DNA of 34,237 bases from Thermoplasmata archaeon (GCA_030040865.1 JASHSX010000138.1:1-34237), one strand, 5' to 3'; numbered from the stretch's first letter, positions 8,821-17,675 are shown. The notes: generated by a model not told the origin, from the sequence alone. Numbers and translations: made by a program.

Positions 8821-10037
8821 TCGGCGACCCCGGGGGCGCGTCCACCGGCCCGGACGACACGGCGGCGTCGCTCGTGATCCTCGGGGCGGGGTACGCGGGC
8901 CTCACGGTCGCCCACGAGGTGAACCGCCGCGCGAAGGGGACGATCCCGATCGTGCTGGTCGACCGTCATCCGGTCCACGTCCTCCGCACCGAGCTCTACG
9001 AGATCGGGCGGCTCGCGGCCGCCGGCGGGAACGTCGCCCGGTGGACGGTGCCGCTCGGGAGGATCTTCGACCGCACGTCCGTCACGACGCGGGAGGGCAC
9101 CGTCACACGGATCGACCTCGCCGCCCGTCGCGTCGAACTCGACCACGGGACGGTACCGTTCCGGTCGCTCGCGATCTGTCTCGGGAGCGTCGCGGCGTAC
9201 TACGGCGTCCCGGGGGCGAAGGAGCTCACGCAGCAGGTCTACCGCCTCTCGGGGGCCCAGCGCCTGGCCGCCGAGATCCTCCGGGTCGAACGGGCGTCCC
9301 GGGAGCTCCCCGGCGAGCGTCGACCCCGGATCGTGGTCGTCGGCGGTGGTTCGACCGGCACCGAGCTCGCCGCCGAGATCGCGACGACCGACTGGGCGGC
9401 GCTCGCCGGTGCTGGGGCGCGACCGCCCGACGTCGTGCTGCTCACCGGCGCGCTGCCGTTCCTGGCCGGGCTGCCGCCGCGCTTGGTCGCGCACGCCCGG
9501 GAGGTCCTCCGCCGGGCGGGCGTCGCCGTCGTGCACGGATACAACGTGACCCGCGTCGACCCCGGCAGGGTCACGCTCGAGGACGGCACCGCCCTCGCCT
9601 GCGACCTCGCGGTCTGGTGCGCCGGGCTCGAAGCGCCGGACGTCGTCCGGGAACTTCCGGTGCCCCACGGTCGGAGCGGCCGGATCCGGGTCGATCCGAC
9701 GCTCATGGTACCGGGCCATCCGGGCGTCGCCGGCGTCGGCGACGTGATCGAGTTCGTCGACCCCGAGACCGGCATGATGGTGCCCGGGACCGCCCAGGCG
9801 GCGCTCGCGGAGGCGAAGACGGCCGCCGCGAACCTGATCGCCCAGTGGCGGGGAGAGCCGATGTCGGCGTTCCACTACCGGGAGCGGGGGGTCGTCGTCG
9901 CGCTCGGCCTCGGGAAGGCCGCGGGCTCGGTGCGACAGCTCACGATCTGGGGGAGCCCGGCGGCGCTGTTGAAGCGTGCCGTGCAGCGGGACTACGCCCG
10001 CGCCGCCGAGCGCGGCGACACGCCATCGCTGCTCTAG
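8817..10037 (+). CDS. NADH dehydrogenase-like (NDH-2 type) FAD/NAD(P)-dependent oxidoreductase
   Basis: Two dinucleotide-binding motifs: LVILGAGYAGLTVAHEV and IVVVGGGSTGTELAAEI. Also LAVWCAGLEAPDVVREL and GVAGVGDVIEFVDPETGMMVPGTAQAALAEAKTAAANL. ATGA overlap with the upstream gene. Confidence 0.9.
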   Translation: MIGDPGGASTGPDDTAASLVILGAGYAGLTVAHEVNRRAKGTIPIVLVDRHPVHVLRTELYEIGRLAAAGGNVARWTVPLGRIFDRTSVTTREGTVTRIDLAARRVELDHGTVPFRSLAICLGSVAAYYGVPGAKELTQQVYRLSGAQRLAAEILRVERASRELPGERRPRIVVVGGGSTGTELAAEIATTDWAALAGAGARPPDVVLLTGALPFLAGLPPRLVAHAREVLRRAGVAVVHGYNVTRVDPGRVTLEDGTALACDLAVWCAGLEAPDVVRELPVPHGRSGRIRVDPTLMVPGHPGVAGVGDVIEFVDPETGMMVPGTAQAALAEAKTAAANLIAQWRGEPMSAFHYRERGVVVALGLGKAAGSVRQLTIWGSPAALLKRAVQRDYARAAERGDTPSLL

Positions 10038-10052
10038 CCGTGCCCGGTCCGA

Positions 10053-10065
10053 AACGGGATATTCG
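10053..10065 (+). promoter_or_regulatory. Putative TATA/box A for the nucleotidyltransferase at 10090
   Basis: GGGATATTCG about 30 nt upstream of the ATG. Confidence 0.35.
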
Positions 10066-10089
10066 CCGTCTCCTCCCGGAGTCCCGGCG

Positions 10090-11064
10090 ATGAAGGCGCT
10101 GGTCCTGATCGGCGGCTTCGGCACCCGGCTGCGGCCGGTCACCTACTCCGTGCCGAAGCAGCTGATCCCGCTCGCGGGACGCCCGATGCTCTACCACGTG
10201 CTCGATCTCCTCCCGACGGACATCGAGGAGGCCGTGCTCGCGACCGGCTACAAGGCGGAGATGATCGACGCCTACGTCCGAGCGCATCCCCTGCCGTTCC
10301 CGGTCCGAACCGTCCCCGAGGCGGAGCCGCTCGGCACCGGCGGGGGGATGCGGAACGCCGGCGAGGGGATGTCCGATCCGTTCTACCTCCTCAACTCCGA
10401 CGTGATCGCCCAGGTCGACCTGCGCGACGTGCGGGCCCGGTTCGACCGTCTCGGCGGGGCCGGCGTCATGACCCTCGCCGAGGTCGAGGACGTTCGACCG
10501 TACGGGGTGGCGGCCCTGGGTCCCGACGACCGCATCACGGGGTTCGTCGAGAAGCCCGAACCCGAGGCGGCCCCGTCACGCTGGATCAACGCCGGCGTCG
10601 CGATCTGGCGCCGGAGCGTCCTCGACCGCATCCCGCCCGGTCGGGCCCTGAGCTTCGAGCGCGAGGTCGTTCCCGGTCTCCTCGCCGACGGGGTCTTCGG
10701 CTACCGTCTCACCGGCTACTGGGACGACGCCGGGACCCCCGAGCGCCTGCTTCGTTCGCAGCGCCTCCTGTTCGGCGACGACCGCGGCCGGATCGGGACG
10801 CTCCCCGCGGGCGCCGAGGGGACCGGCCCGGTGGCCACGATGGAGGGCGCGACGGGTCGGGGGGCCGAGTTCGGCCGCTGGGTCACGCTCGGGCCGCACT
10901 CCTTCGTCGGCCCCGACGCGCACGTCGAGGACTCGATCCTGATGGACGGGGTTCGCGTCGAGGCAGGCGCGTGGGTCGTCGGGAGCATCCTCGGGCCCCG
11001 GACCACCGTCCGCGCCGGGCATCGCGTCGAGGGCCAGGTCACCGGCGAAGCCGCCGAGTTGTGA
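10090..11064 (+). CDS. Sugar-1-phosphate nucleotidyltransferase with C-terminal left-handed beta-helix-like region
   Basis: MKALVLIGGFGTRLRPVTYSVPKQLIPLAGRPMLYHVLD (GxGTRLxP...K), FYLLNSDVIAQ, GFVEKPEPE, INAGVAIWRRSVLD, YWDDAGTPERLL; hexapeptide-like C-terminus HVEDSILMDGVRVEAGAWVVGSILGPRTTV. Confidence 0.92.
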   Translation: MKALVLIGGFGTRLRPVTYSVPKQLIPLAGRPMLYHVLDLLPTDIEEAVLATGYKAEMIDAYVRAHPLPFPVRTVPEAEPLGTGGGMRNAGEGMSDPFYLLNSDVIAQVDLRDVRARFDRLGGAGVMTLAEVEDVRPYGVAALGPDDRITGFVEKPEPEAAPSRWINAGVAIWRRSVLDRIPPGRALSFEREVVPGLLADGVFGYRLTGYWDDAGTPERLLRSQRLLFGDDRGRIGTLPAGAEGTGPVATMEGATGRGAEFGRWVTLGPHSFVGPDAHVEDSILMDGVRVEAGAWVVGSILGPRTTVRAGHRVEGQVTGEAAEL

Positions 11065-11068
11065 GGGA

Positions 11069-12106
11069 CTAGTACGCCGGTCCGGTCACGACCACCTTGA
11101 CGGCCTCGTCCGGCCGCTGGGCGAGCGCGAACGCCCGAGCGATCTCCCCGAGCGGCACCCGGTGGGTCACGAGGTCGGCGAGCGGTAGCCGACCCTCGAC
11201 CGCGAGGCGATGGACCTCGGCGATCTCCGGCTCGGTCGTCGCGTACGACGGCACGATCCGGACGCCCCGCAGGTAGAGGTCCTGGAGGTCGGCGTCGAGC
11301 CGGCTGCCCTTCTCCGGCAGCCCGAACAGGTTGACGGTGCCGCCTCGCCGGACGAGCGCGGTCGCGTCGCGGACGACCGACGGGTGCCCCGTGGCGACGA
11401 CGGCGAGGTCGACCCCGCGCCCCTCGGTCGCCCGGTCGACCGCGGCGCGCACCGCCCCCTCCGTGCGGGGGTCGACGGTGGCGTCGACCCCGCCTCGCTC
11501 GGCCGCGGCCCGTCGGAGGGGCGAGATCTCGGTACCGCCGACCCACGCGGCGCCGAGGGCCCGCGCGAGCCGGGCGTAGAGCAAGCCGACCGGCCCGAGC
11601 CCGAGGACGACCACCGTCCCTCCGGCCGGGAATCCCACGCGGCGGAGCGCGGTGAGCGCGCAGCCGGCGGGCTCCAGGAGGGCGCCGACGTCCCACGAGA
11701 TCCCGGGGTCGAGCCGGAGCACCGCCTTCCGCTCGACGTTCTCGGCCGGCACCCGGAACGTCTCGGCGAAACCCCCGGGATCGAGGTTCGTCGACGAGTA
11801 CGTCGGGCAGAACGTGAGGTCGCCGCGGGCGCAGACGGCGCACCGGTAGCACGGGACGTGGTGGTGCACGAAGACCCGGTCGCCGACGCCGAGTCCGGGG
11901 ACTCCGTCGCCGACCGCTGAGATCCGTCCGACCGGCTCGTGGCCGATCACCCCGGCTGTGCGGTAGTTCCCGCGCAGCTTTTCGAGGTCCGTGCCGCAGA
12001 CGCCGCAGGCGGCGAGTTCGACGGCGACCTCGCCCGGACCGACGGCCGGAGCCGTCCGTTCGTCGACGGAGAGGCCTCCGTTCCCGTCCAGCCGCGCGAA
12101 CTTCAT
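11069..12106 (-). CDS. Zn-dependent medium-chain alcohol/polyol/threonine dehydrogenase
   Basis: CGVCGTDLEKLRG, GHEPVGRISAVGDGV, structural-Zn cysteines HHHVPCYRCAVCARGDLTFC, Rossmann motif VVVLGLGPVGLLYARLARALG. ATG at 12106 overlaps the upstream aminotransferase stop (ATGA). Confidence 0.92.
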   Translation of the reverse strand: MKFARLDGNGGLSVDERTAPAVGPGEVAVELAACGVCGTDLEKLRGNYRTAGVIGHEPVGRISAVGDGVPGLGVGDRVFVHHHVPCYRCAVCARGDLTFCPTYSSTNLDPGGFAETFRVPAENVERKAVLRLDPGISWDVGALLEPAGCALTALRRVGFPAGGTVVVLGLGPVGLLYARLARALGAAWVGGTEISPLRRAAAERGGVDATVDPRTEGAVRAAVDRATEGRGVDLAVVATGHPSVVRDATALVRRGGTVNLFGLPEKGSRLDADLQDLYLRGVRIVPSYATTEPEIAEVHRLAVEGRLPLADLVTHRVPLGEIARAFALAQRPDEAVKVVVTGPAY

Positions 12107-13494
12107 GCCCGGGCGCGGGCCGCGCGGATCGCGGCGTCGAGGATCTCGATCGCCTCGTCGATCTCCTCGCGGCGCACGATGAGCGGCGGGATGTACCGGA
12201 GCGTCGAGCGACCGCACGGGAGGAGGATGAGGCCCCGCCGGTATGCCTCTTCGAGGACGTGGTCCCGGAACGCGACGGCGGGCGCCTTCGTGCGCCGGTC
12301 GACGACGAACTCCGTCGCCGTCATCAGCCCGATCCCGCGGACGTCGCCGATCTCGTCGTGCTTCGCCTGGAGCTCCTTGAGACGGGCGAGCAGGTAGTCG
12401 CCCTGGAGGCGGGCGTTGTCCAAAAGGTGCTCCTTCTCGATGACGTCGAGCGTGGCCAGCGACGCGGCGACCGAGACCAGGTTGCCGCCGAAGGTGTTCG
12501 AGTGCGTCCCCGGTACCGAGAGGTCGAGCTCCTCGCGGAATGCGACGGCCCCCATCGGGAGTCCGCCCCCGACGGCCTTCGCCATCGTCACGATGTCGGG
12601 GTCGATGCCGTGGTGCTCGATCGCGAACCAGCGGCCGGTCCGGCCCATGCCGGCCTGGACCTCATCGTCGATGAACAGGATCCCGTGCTCGTCGAGGATC
12701 CCCTTGATCGTCGTGTGCCAGCGCGGCGGCGGCACGATGTACCCGCCCTCGCCCAGCACCGGTTCCGCGATGAACGCGGCCACGTCGTCGGGAGGGATCG
12801 ACGTCTGGAAGTACAGCTCCTTCAGGATCTTCGCGCAGTACAGATCGCAGCTCGGGTACTCGAGCTGGTACGGGCATCGGTAGCAGTACGGCGAGGGGAT
12901 CGCATGGCCCCCGCCCACGAACGCGTCGAACCGCGCCCGCTGGACGGGCTTCGACGTGGTGAGCGTGAGCGACCCCATCGTGCGGCCGTGGAACGCGCCG
13001 AGCAGTCCGACCGTGATCGGTCGCTGCCGGTGCCACCGGGCGATCTTGAGCGCCGCCTCGGCGCTCTCGGTCCCGCTGTTCGTGAAGAAGACCTTCTTCG
13101 CAAAGTTCCCCGGCGCGATCTTCGCGAGGCGCTCGGCGAGCACGGTCTGGCTCTCGTAGTAGAAGTCCGACCCCGCGAAGTGGGAGAGCCGCCCGACCTG
13201 CTCCCGCACCGCGCGCACGACCTCGGGGTGCGCGTAGCCGACCGCGTTCACGGCCACGCCCGACGCGAAGTCGAGGAGACGGTTCCCGTCGACGTCGGTC
13301 ACCCAGACGCCCTGGCCGGAGGCGGCGACGATCGGGCCCGTCTTCGTGTTCGTCATCAGGTAACGCCGGTCCCGCTCGATGATCCGCTTCGCGTTCGGGC
13401 CGGGGATCGACGTGCGCAGGACCACGCCCCGGGCGGGGCTCGGGGCGTCGGCCGAGGACGACGGAGCTTCGGGGACGGGACCGCTCTGGCTCAT
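12103..13494 (-). CDS. Class III PLP-dependent aminotransferase (acetylornithine/4-aminobutyrate/ornithine aminotransferase-like)
   Basis: VWVTDVDGNRLLDFASGVAVNAVGYAHPEVV, FTNSGTESAEAALKIARWH, GAFHGRTMGSL, GILFIDDEVQAGMGRTGRWFAIEH, PDIVTMAKAVGGGLPMGAV, SNTFGGN. Cys-rich insertion PYCYRCPYQLEYPSCDLYC. Confidence 0.94.
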   Translation of the reverse strand: MSQSGPVPEAPSSSADAPSPARGVVLRTSIPGPNAKRIIERDRRYLMTNTKTGPIVAASGQGVWVTDVDGNRLLDFASGVAVNAVGYAHPEVVRAVREQVGRLSHFAGSDFYYESQTVLAERLAKIAPGNFAKKVFFTNSGTESAEAALKIARWHRQRPITVGLLGAFHGRTMGSLTLTTSKPVQRARFDAFVGGGHAIPSPYCYRCPYQLEYPSCDLYCAKILKELYFQTSIPPDDVAAFIAEPVLGEGGYIVPPPRWHTTIKGILDEHGILFIDDEVQAGMGRTGRWFAIEHHGIDPDIVTMAKAVGGGLPMGAVAFREELDLSVPGTHSNTFGGNLVSVAASLATLDVIEKEHLLDNARLQGDYLLARLKELQAKHDEIGDVRGIGLMTATEFVVDRRTKAPAVAFRDHVLEEAYRRGLILLPCGRSTLRYIPPLIVRREEIDEAIEILDAAIRAARARA

Positions 13495-13524
13495 AGGGAC
13501 CGGGACGGCCGAGGCCGGCGGGCG

Positions 13525-13535
13525 GGTAAAATGTT
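13525..13535 (-). promoter_or_regulatory. Putative box A for the class III aminotransferase operon
   Basis: CATTTTACC on the minus strand, about 35 nt upstream of the 13494 start. Confidence 0.4.
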
Positions 13536-13613
13536 CTCGGTGCGCGACCGGACGGCCGGACCTCCTCTGCAACGACTTACTTTATGCGGCGCGTCCGGGT
13601 CGCGGTCCGAGCG

Positions 13614-13895
13614 ATGACCTCCGGCGGCGCCGAGCCCGATGCCGAACTCGACGAGATCGAGGAGGTCGTCCCGGCGCGGGCCGTGCTGACGGAGCTCGCC
13701 CGCGGGTTCCTGCTCGTCCAGAGCTCGGACCCCGAGCACGCCGTCCGGTTCGCGGCCGGGTTCCTCCGCGAGCAGACGGGCCGGGCCGGGCTCGCCCGCA
13801 TCGAGCCGGTGCAGAAGGTGAGCCTCGCGAGGCTCTCGCTGGGTCGCCAGAATCGGGGCGCAGTAGAGCCGTCGGGTCTACCGCCGTCCCCGTGA
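13614..13895 (+). CDS. Small uncharacterised protein (~93 aa)
   Basis: MTSGGAEPDAELDEIEEVVPARAVLTELARGFLLVQSSDPEHAVRFAAGFLREQTGRAGLARIEPVQKVSLARLSLGRQ...; preceded by ACTTACTTTATG (13570-13582), a plausible TATA about 30-35 nt upstream. Start could instead be 13584. No family recognised. Confidence 0.5.
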   Translation: MTSGGAEPDAELDEIEEVVPARAVLTELARGFLLVQSSDPEHAVRFAAGFLREQTGRAGLARIEPVQKVSLARLSLGRQNRGAVEPSGLPPSP

Positions 13896-14891
13896 CCCGG
13901 CCCGGTCCCGCACCGCGAGGTACGCCCGGAAGTCCCGCGCGAACGTCGGTCGGGTGAGTCCGATCCGGACGCCCTGGGGGTCCCCGAAGAAATCTCCGGG
14001 GCAGACGAGGACGGAGGCCCGAAGGCATCGCCGGGCGAGCGCCCGGCCGTCCGGCCGCACTGGTCGGTCGAAGTATACCGGGGCGGCGCGAGGGGCCGAG
14101 CCCGGGAACGCCGCCCGGATCACGGCCGCGTTCCGCTCGAACACCGCGGCGACTCGGCGTCGGATGCGCTCGCGTTCCCGCCAGGTAGCGATCGCCGAAG
14201 CGATCGAGTACGGCGACACCTTGTCGACAAAGTGATCGTGGAACCGACGGAACGCCCGTTGCGACTCCTCGGGGGCGACCGCGAACCCGACCCGGATCGC
14301 GTCCGCGCCGAAGAACTTCGAGAACGTTCCGGTCCGCCAGACCCCCCGGCGGCCGTCCCCCGAGAAGCTCGGAACGTCGGCGAACTCCCGGAACGTTTCG
14401 TCGACGAGCACGTGCCGGGCCCCGTCGACGGCGGTGTGCATCGCGTCGCGACCCAGCCATGTCCCCTCGGGGTTCCTCGGGTTCGACAGCACGGCGAGCG
14501 CGGCCGGGCCCCCCGGCGGCACCGGGCGGAACCCGGACCAGCGAGCGACCTCGACGAGCGGCGGATACTCCGGCCACCGTACGCGGCACCGGCGAGCGCC
14601 GCCCCCGCGGATCGTGCGCCCCAGGAAGAGGGCGACCCAGCCGTTCGCCTCCGACGCCCCGTGGGTGAGGAACAGGCGCCCCGGATCCACGTTGACGGAC
14701 TCGGCGAGGAGCGCGCGGAGCTCCGCGGCGTCGGCGGTGCGGACCTCCCGGGCCGAGGGTCGCACCGGGCCTACGACCCCGTGCATCCCGCTCTCGCCGA
14801 GGTTGTGGCGGCACGCCTCGTGCGCGTCGATCCACTCGCCGAGAGGGAAGGTCACGACATGTGGGAAGGGGGAGCGGGCTAAGGCCTGCAC
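13878..14891 (-). CDS. PLP-dependent aminotransferase, fold type I (HisC/CobD-like class I/II)
   Basis: HNLGESGMHGVV, LFLTHGASEANGWVALFLG, AVLSNPRNPEGTWL, HVLVDETFREF, TGTFSKFFGADAIRVGFAVAP (Schiff-base Lys in SKFFG), C-terminal GVRIGLTRP. Confidence 0.85.
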   Translation of the reverse strand: MQALARSPFPHVVTFPLGEWIDAHEACRHNLGESGMHGVVGPVRPSAREVRTADAAELRALLAESVNVDPGRLFLTHGASEANGWVALFLGRTIRGGGARRCRVRWPEYPPLVEVARWSGFRPVPPGGPAALAVLSNPRNPEGTWLGRDAMHTAVDGARHVLVDETFREFADVPSFSGDGRRGVWRTGTFSKFFGADAIRVGFAVAPEESQRAFRRFHDHFVDKVSPYSIASAIATWRERERIRRRVAAVFERNAAVIRAAFPGSAPRAAPVYFDRPVRPDGRALARRCLRASVLVCPGDFFGDPQGVRIGLTRPTFARDFRAYLAVRDRAGSRGRR

Positions 14892-14976
14892 GGCTCAGGA
14901 CGACGTCCTCCGGCCCCCGGTATCACGCCCCGCAGCGGGGACTTCGGGCGGTCCCATTCCCGGGGAGGCCGTTCCC

Positions 14977-15459
14977 GTGCAGCCGAACGCTCATGAGCAC
15001 CGGCCGGGAGCTCCGCCGACCCCTGTGGTGCCGGCTCCCGCCCCCTCGGTCACCGTCGGACCGAACGGGCGGATCCTCGCCCTCTCGGCCGCCTGGTTCG
15101 GCGACGGCGCCCGCCGGCGACGGGAGGCCCGCCGGGCCGGCCGATGCGTCGAGTGCGAGCGGCCTCTCGCGGGCCACCGGACCCCGTACTGCTCGCGCCG
15201 GTGTCGCTGGAGGTTCCACGGGCACTACTTCTGGGACTCGGCGCGCTCGTACGTGATGCTCCGTGATCGGTACGTCTGCCAGGTCTGCCGCGTTCGCCGA
15301 CGGGCGCGCGAGCTCGACGTCGATCACATCGTGGAGATCGCGCGCGGCGGCGCCGCTCTCGAGTACTCGAACCTCCAGACCATCTGTCGCGCGTGCCACC
15401 GCTCGAAGACGCGGGCGTTCCTCCGGTCGCGGGGGGAGGCGCCGGCCGACCCCGGTTGA
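14977..15459 (+). CDS. HNH endonuclease-domain protein with N-terminal Cys-rich zinc-binding motif
   Basis: HNH core ELDVDHIVEIARGGAALEYSNLQTICRACHRSKT; CQVC...CRAC pair; N-terminal RCVECERPLAGHRTPYCSRRCRWRFHGHYFW. GTG at 14977 chosen; exact start uncertain. Confidence 0.78.
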   Translation: MQPNAHEHRPGAPPTPVVPAPAPSVTVGPNGRILALSAAWFGDGARRRREARRAGRCVECERPLAGHRTPYCSRRCRWRFHGHYFWDSARSYVMLRDRYVCQVCRVRRRARELDVDHIVEIARGGAALEYSNLQTICRACHRSKTRAFLRSRGEAPADPG

Positions 15460-15514
15460 CCGGTGCCGGTGCCTTCAATTGGCCCCGGACGCTGGGGACG
15501 GCGAGGTCGCACCG

Positions 15515-16162
15515 ATGAGGGTCGGCATCCTCGGATCGGGGGACGTGGGCTGCTCGCTCGCGAGGGGGTTCGTCGCGGCCGGCCACACCGTGAAGATCGG
15601 CACCCGGAAGGCGACGCCTCCGAAGGTCGCGGAGTGGGTCGAGACGTCCGGAGGCTCCGGGAGCGTCGGGACGTTCGCCGAGGCGGCGAGGTTCGGCGAG
15701 GTCGTGGCCCTCGCGATTCGGGGGGTCGCCGTGGAGGACGCGATCGAAGCTGCGGGGGTCGACGCCTTTGACGGCAAAGTGGTGATCGACGTGACGAACC
15801 CCCTCGCGTTCTCTCAGGGCGGCTCGGTCTCGCTCGCCCGCGGGTTCACGACGTCGAACGGGGAGGAGGTCCAGCGTCGACTCCCGCGGGCCCGCGTGGT
15901 GAAGGCGTTCAACATCGTGGGGAACTCGCTGTTCTACCGGCCGGCCCTCCCCGGCGGACCGCCCGACATGTACGTCTGCGGCAACGACGCGACGGCGAAG
16001 GGTACCGTCACCGAGATCCTGCACGAGTTCGGGTGGCCCTCCGTGATCGACATCGGGGGGATCGAAGGGTCCCGCGAGCTCGAGAGCCTCTGCATCCTCT
16101 GGGTGAAGACCGGCGTCGCCCTCCAGAACTTCGAGATCGCCTACAAGGTCCTCCGCAAGTAG
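15515..16162 (+). CDS. NADPH-dependent F420 reductase-like / NAD(P)-binding oxidoreductase
   Basis: MRVGILGSGDVGCSLARGFVAAGHTVKIGTRK, VVIDVTNPLAF, VVKAFNIVGNSLFYRP, MYVCGNDATAKGTVTEILHEFGWPSVIDIGGIEGSRELESLCILWV: fits the YwqN/Npd-type F420:NADP reductase fold. Confidence 0.82.
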   Translation: MRVGILGSGDVGCSLARGFVAAGHTVKIGTRKATPPKVAEWVETSGGSGSVGTFAEAARFGEVVALAIRGVAVEDAIEAAGVDAFDGKVVIDVTNPLAFSQGGSVSLARGFTTSNGEEVQRRLPRARVVKAFNIVGNSLFYRPALPGGPPDMYVCGNDATAKGTVTEILHEFGWPSVIDIGGIEGSRELESLCILWVKTGVALQNFEIAYKVLRK

Positions 16163-16184
16163 CGGACGGCCGGGATCGGGGCCG

Positions 16185-16727
16185 CTACGCGCCGACCAAC
16201 TCTCCGAGCGTGCGCACCGTGTTCCAGTTGCGGATCGTCCCCCGCACCCCGAGCGTCCGCTCGAGCAGCGCTGTGGTAAGCCGCGAGGTGCCGATCCCGT
16301 CGCGGAAGTAGATGTAGGCGTGCCCGTCCGCCGGAACGACCCGCTCCCGGCCGGGGACCGCCGCCGCGAGCGCCGTCCAGGCGGACCGGGTCGGGGGACG
16401 CTTGAGCACCAGCACCGTGACGTGGGCCGGGTCGTCCGCGGCCTCCTCCGGGAACGGATTCCCGTCGAGCACGCGACGCCACTCCGCACGTCGCCGCACG
16501 AAGAAATCGGTCGTCACCCCGACCTCGGCGGACAGTTTCCGCTCGAGGGCGCGCTCCAGCCGGGCGGGGTCCGCCGCGCGGGACTCGAACGTCACGTTGC
16601 CCGACTGGAGCCAGGTCCGGACCGCACCGAACCCCAACGCCTCCACGGTCCTCTGAAGGTCGGCCATGCGGAGGGTGCCGGTCTTCGCGACGTTCACTGC
16701 TCGCAGGAGGGCCACGTACGACTCCAT
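16185..16727 (-). CDS. DUF1697 family protein
   Basis: MESYVALLRAVNVAKTGTLRMADLQRTVEALGFGAVRTWLQSGNVTFES...IYFRDGIGTSRLTTALLERTLGVRGTIRNWNTVRTL is typical of DUF1697. Confidence 0.88.
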   Translation of the reverse strand: MESYVALLRAVNVAKTGTLRMADLQRTVEALGFGAVRTWLQSGNVTFESRAADPARLERALERKLSAEVGVTTDFFVRRRAEWRRVLDGNPFPEEAADDPAHVTVLVLKRPPTRSAWTALAAAVPGRERVVPADGHAYIYFRDGIGTSRLTTALLERTLGVRGTIRNWNTVRTLGELVGA

Positions 16728-16755
16728 CGTGACGCCGAGCGGTAACGCCCCTCCG

Positions 16756-17625
16756 TCATGAACGTGCCCTCCTCCCTCGAGCGCCGGATCCCCCATGCTC
16801 GACGGAACAGATCCGCCGGGCCGTATAGACCGGGGTCAGGACCGAGATCGTCGCCTGACCGTCGAACTGCTCGTCGACGATCCGCGCCAGGCCCTCGAGG
16901 AACCGGCGGCGTCGAGCGGGCGGGCGCGTCACGATATCGGAGAAGGACGCCCAGAGCGCGACCACCCGGGCCGTCGGCAGCGTGGCGCTCCAGTGCACCC
17001 GTTCGAGCGCCACCTTGTCGAACGCCCCGCTGGCCCGGTGGGCGGACAATCTCTTCCGGGCCGATCGGGCGTCCTGGGCTCGGCCCTCCGCCGGGGTGGT
17101 CGTCCGGCCGTCCTCGGCCCGATACAGTTCCTCGAGCGCGGATTGGAACGGCGTCGGCCGATAGGGGTCGCCGTGGTGGTTGTTCCAGTTCGCCCACCAG
17201 CCGCCCGGTCGCAGCGCCCCCGAGATCTTGCGAAGCGATCGACGGGGCGGAAGCCAATGGAAGCTCGACGCCGCGACGGCCAGGTCGTACGGTCGCGAAG
17301 GGAGCACGGCGCGCTCGAACGGCTTCGGGACGATCGTCACCGGCGCCGGAGCGCCCTCCAGGCGGCGACGGAGGTACCGGACGAACCGACGGTCCGGCTC
17401 GACGAGCGTGAGGGCACCGACGCCGCGGCCCAGCAGCTCCCGGCTGACCGTGCCGGCGCCCGGACCGATCTCGAGCGCCCGGGCGCCCCGGGCGAGACCG
17501 CACCGTTCCTCGAGGATCGCGTAGACACGGGCCGGGTACCCGAGACGGGCCCGCTCGTACGCGGCCGGGTCCCGACCGAACACGGTCTTCCGACGGCTGC
17601 GCGGGACCCGGGTCGCCACGTCCAC
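16756..17625 (-). CDS. Class I SAM-dependent methyltransferase
   Basis: ALEIGPGAGTVSRELLGRGVGALTLVEPDRRFVRYLRRRL (motif I), YDLAVAASSFHWLPPRRSLRKISGALRPGGWWANWNN. Confidence 0.88.
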   Translation of the reverse strand: MDVATRVPRSRRKTVFGRDPAAYERARLGYPARVYAILEERCGLARGARALEIGPGAGTVSRELLGRGVGALTLVEPDRRFVRYLRRRLEGAPAPVTIVPKPFERAVLPSRPYDLAVAASSFHWLPPRRSLRKISGALRPGGWWANWNNHHGDPYRPTPFQSALEELYRAEDGRTTTPAEGRAQDARSARKRLSAHRASGAFDKVALERVHWSATLPTARVVALWASFSDIVTRPPARRRRFLEGLARIVDEQFDGQATISVLTPVYTARRICSVEHGGSGARGRRARS

Positions 17626-17675
17626 CTCAGAACGACGCGGTCAAATCGGCTGCGCCCTCGAGGAAGGGCCGGGGC

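Noticed and set aside
12259-13617. 452-aa plus-strand ORF
   Set aside because: Antisense to the class III aminotransferase; biased Arg/Asp/Val composition typical of reverse-complement reading.
14977-17625. HNH nuclease plus methyltransferase as a restriction-modification system
   Set aside because: The methyltransferase (ALEIGPGAGTVSREL, SFHWL) looks like a small-molecule class I enzyme without DNA-MTase DPPY/NPPF motifs, and is three genes away on the opposite strand.
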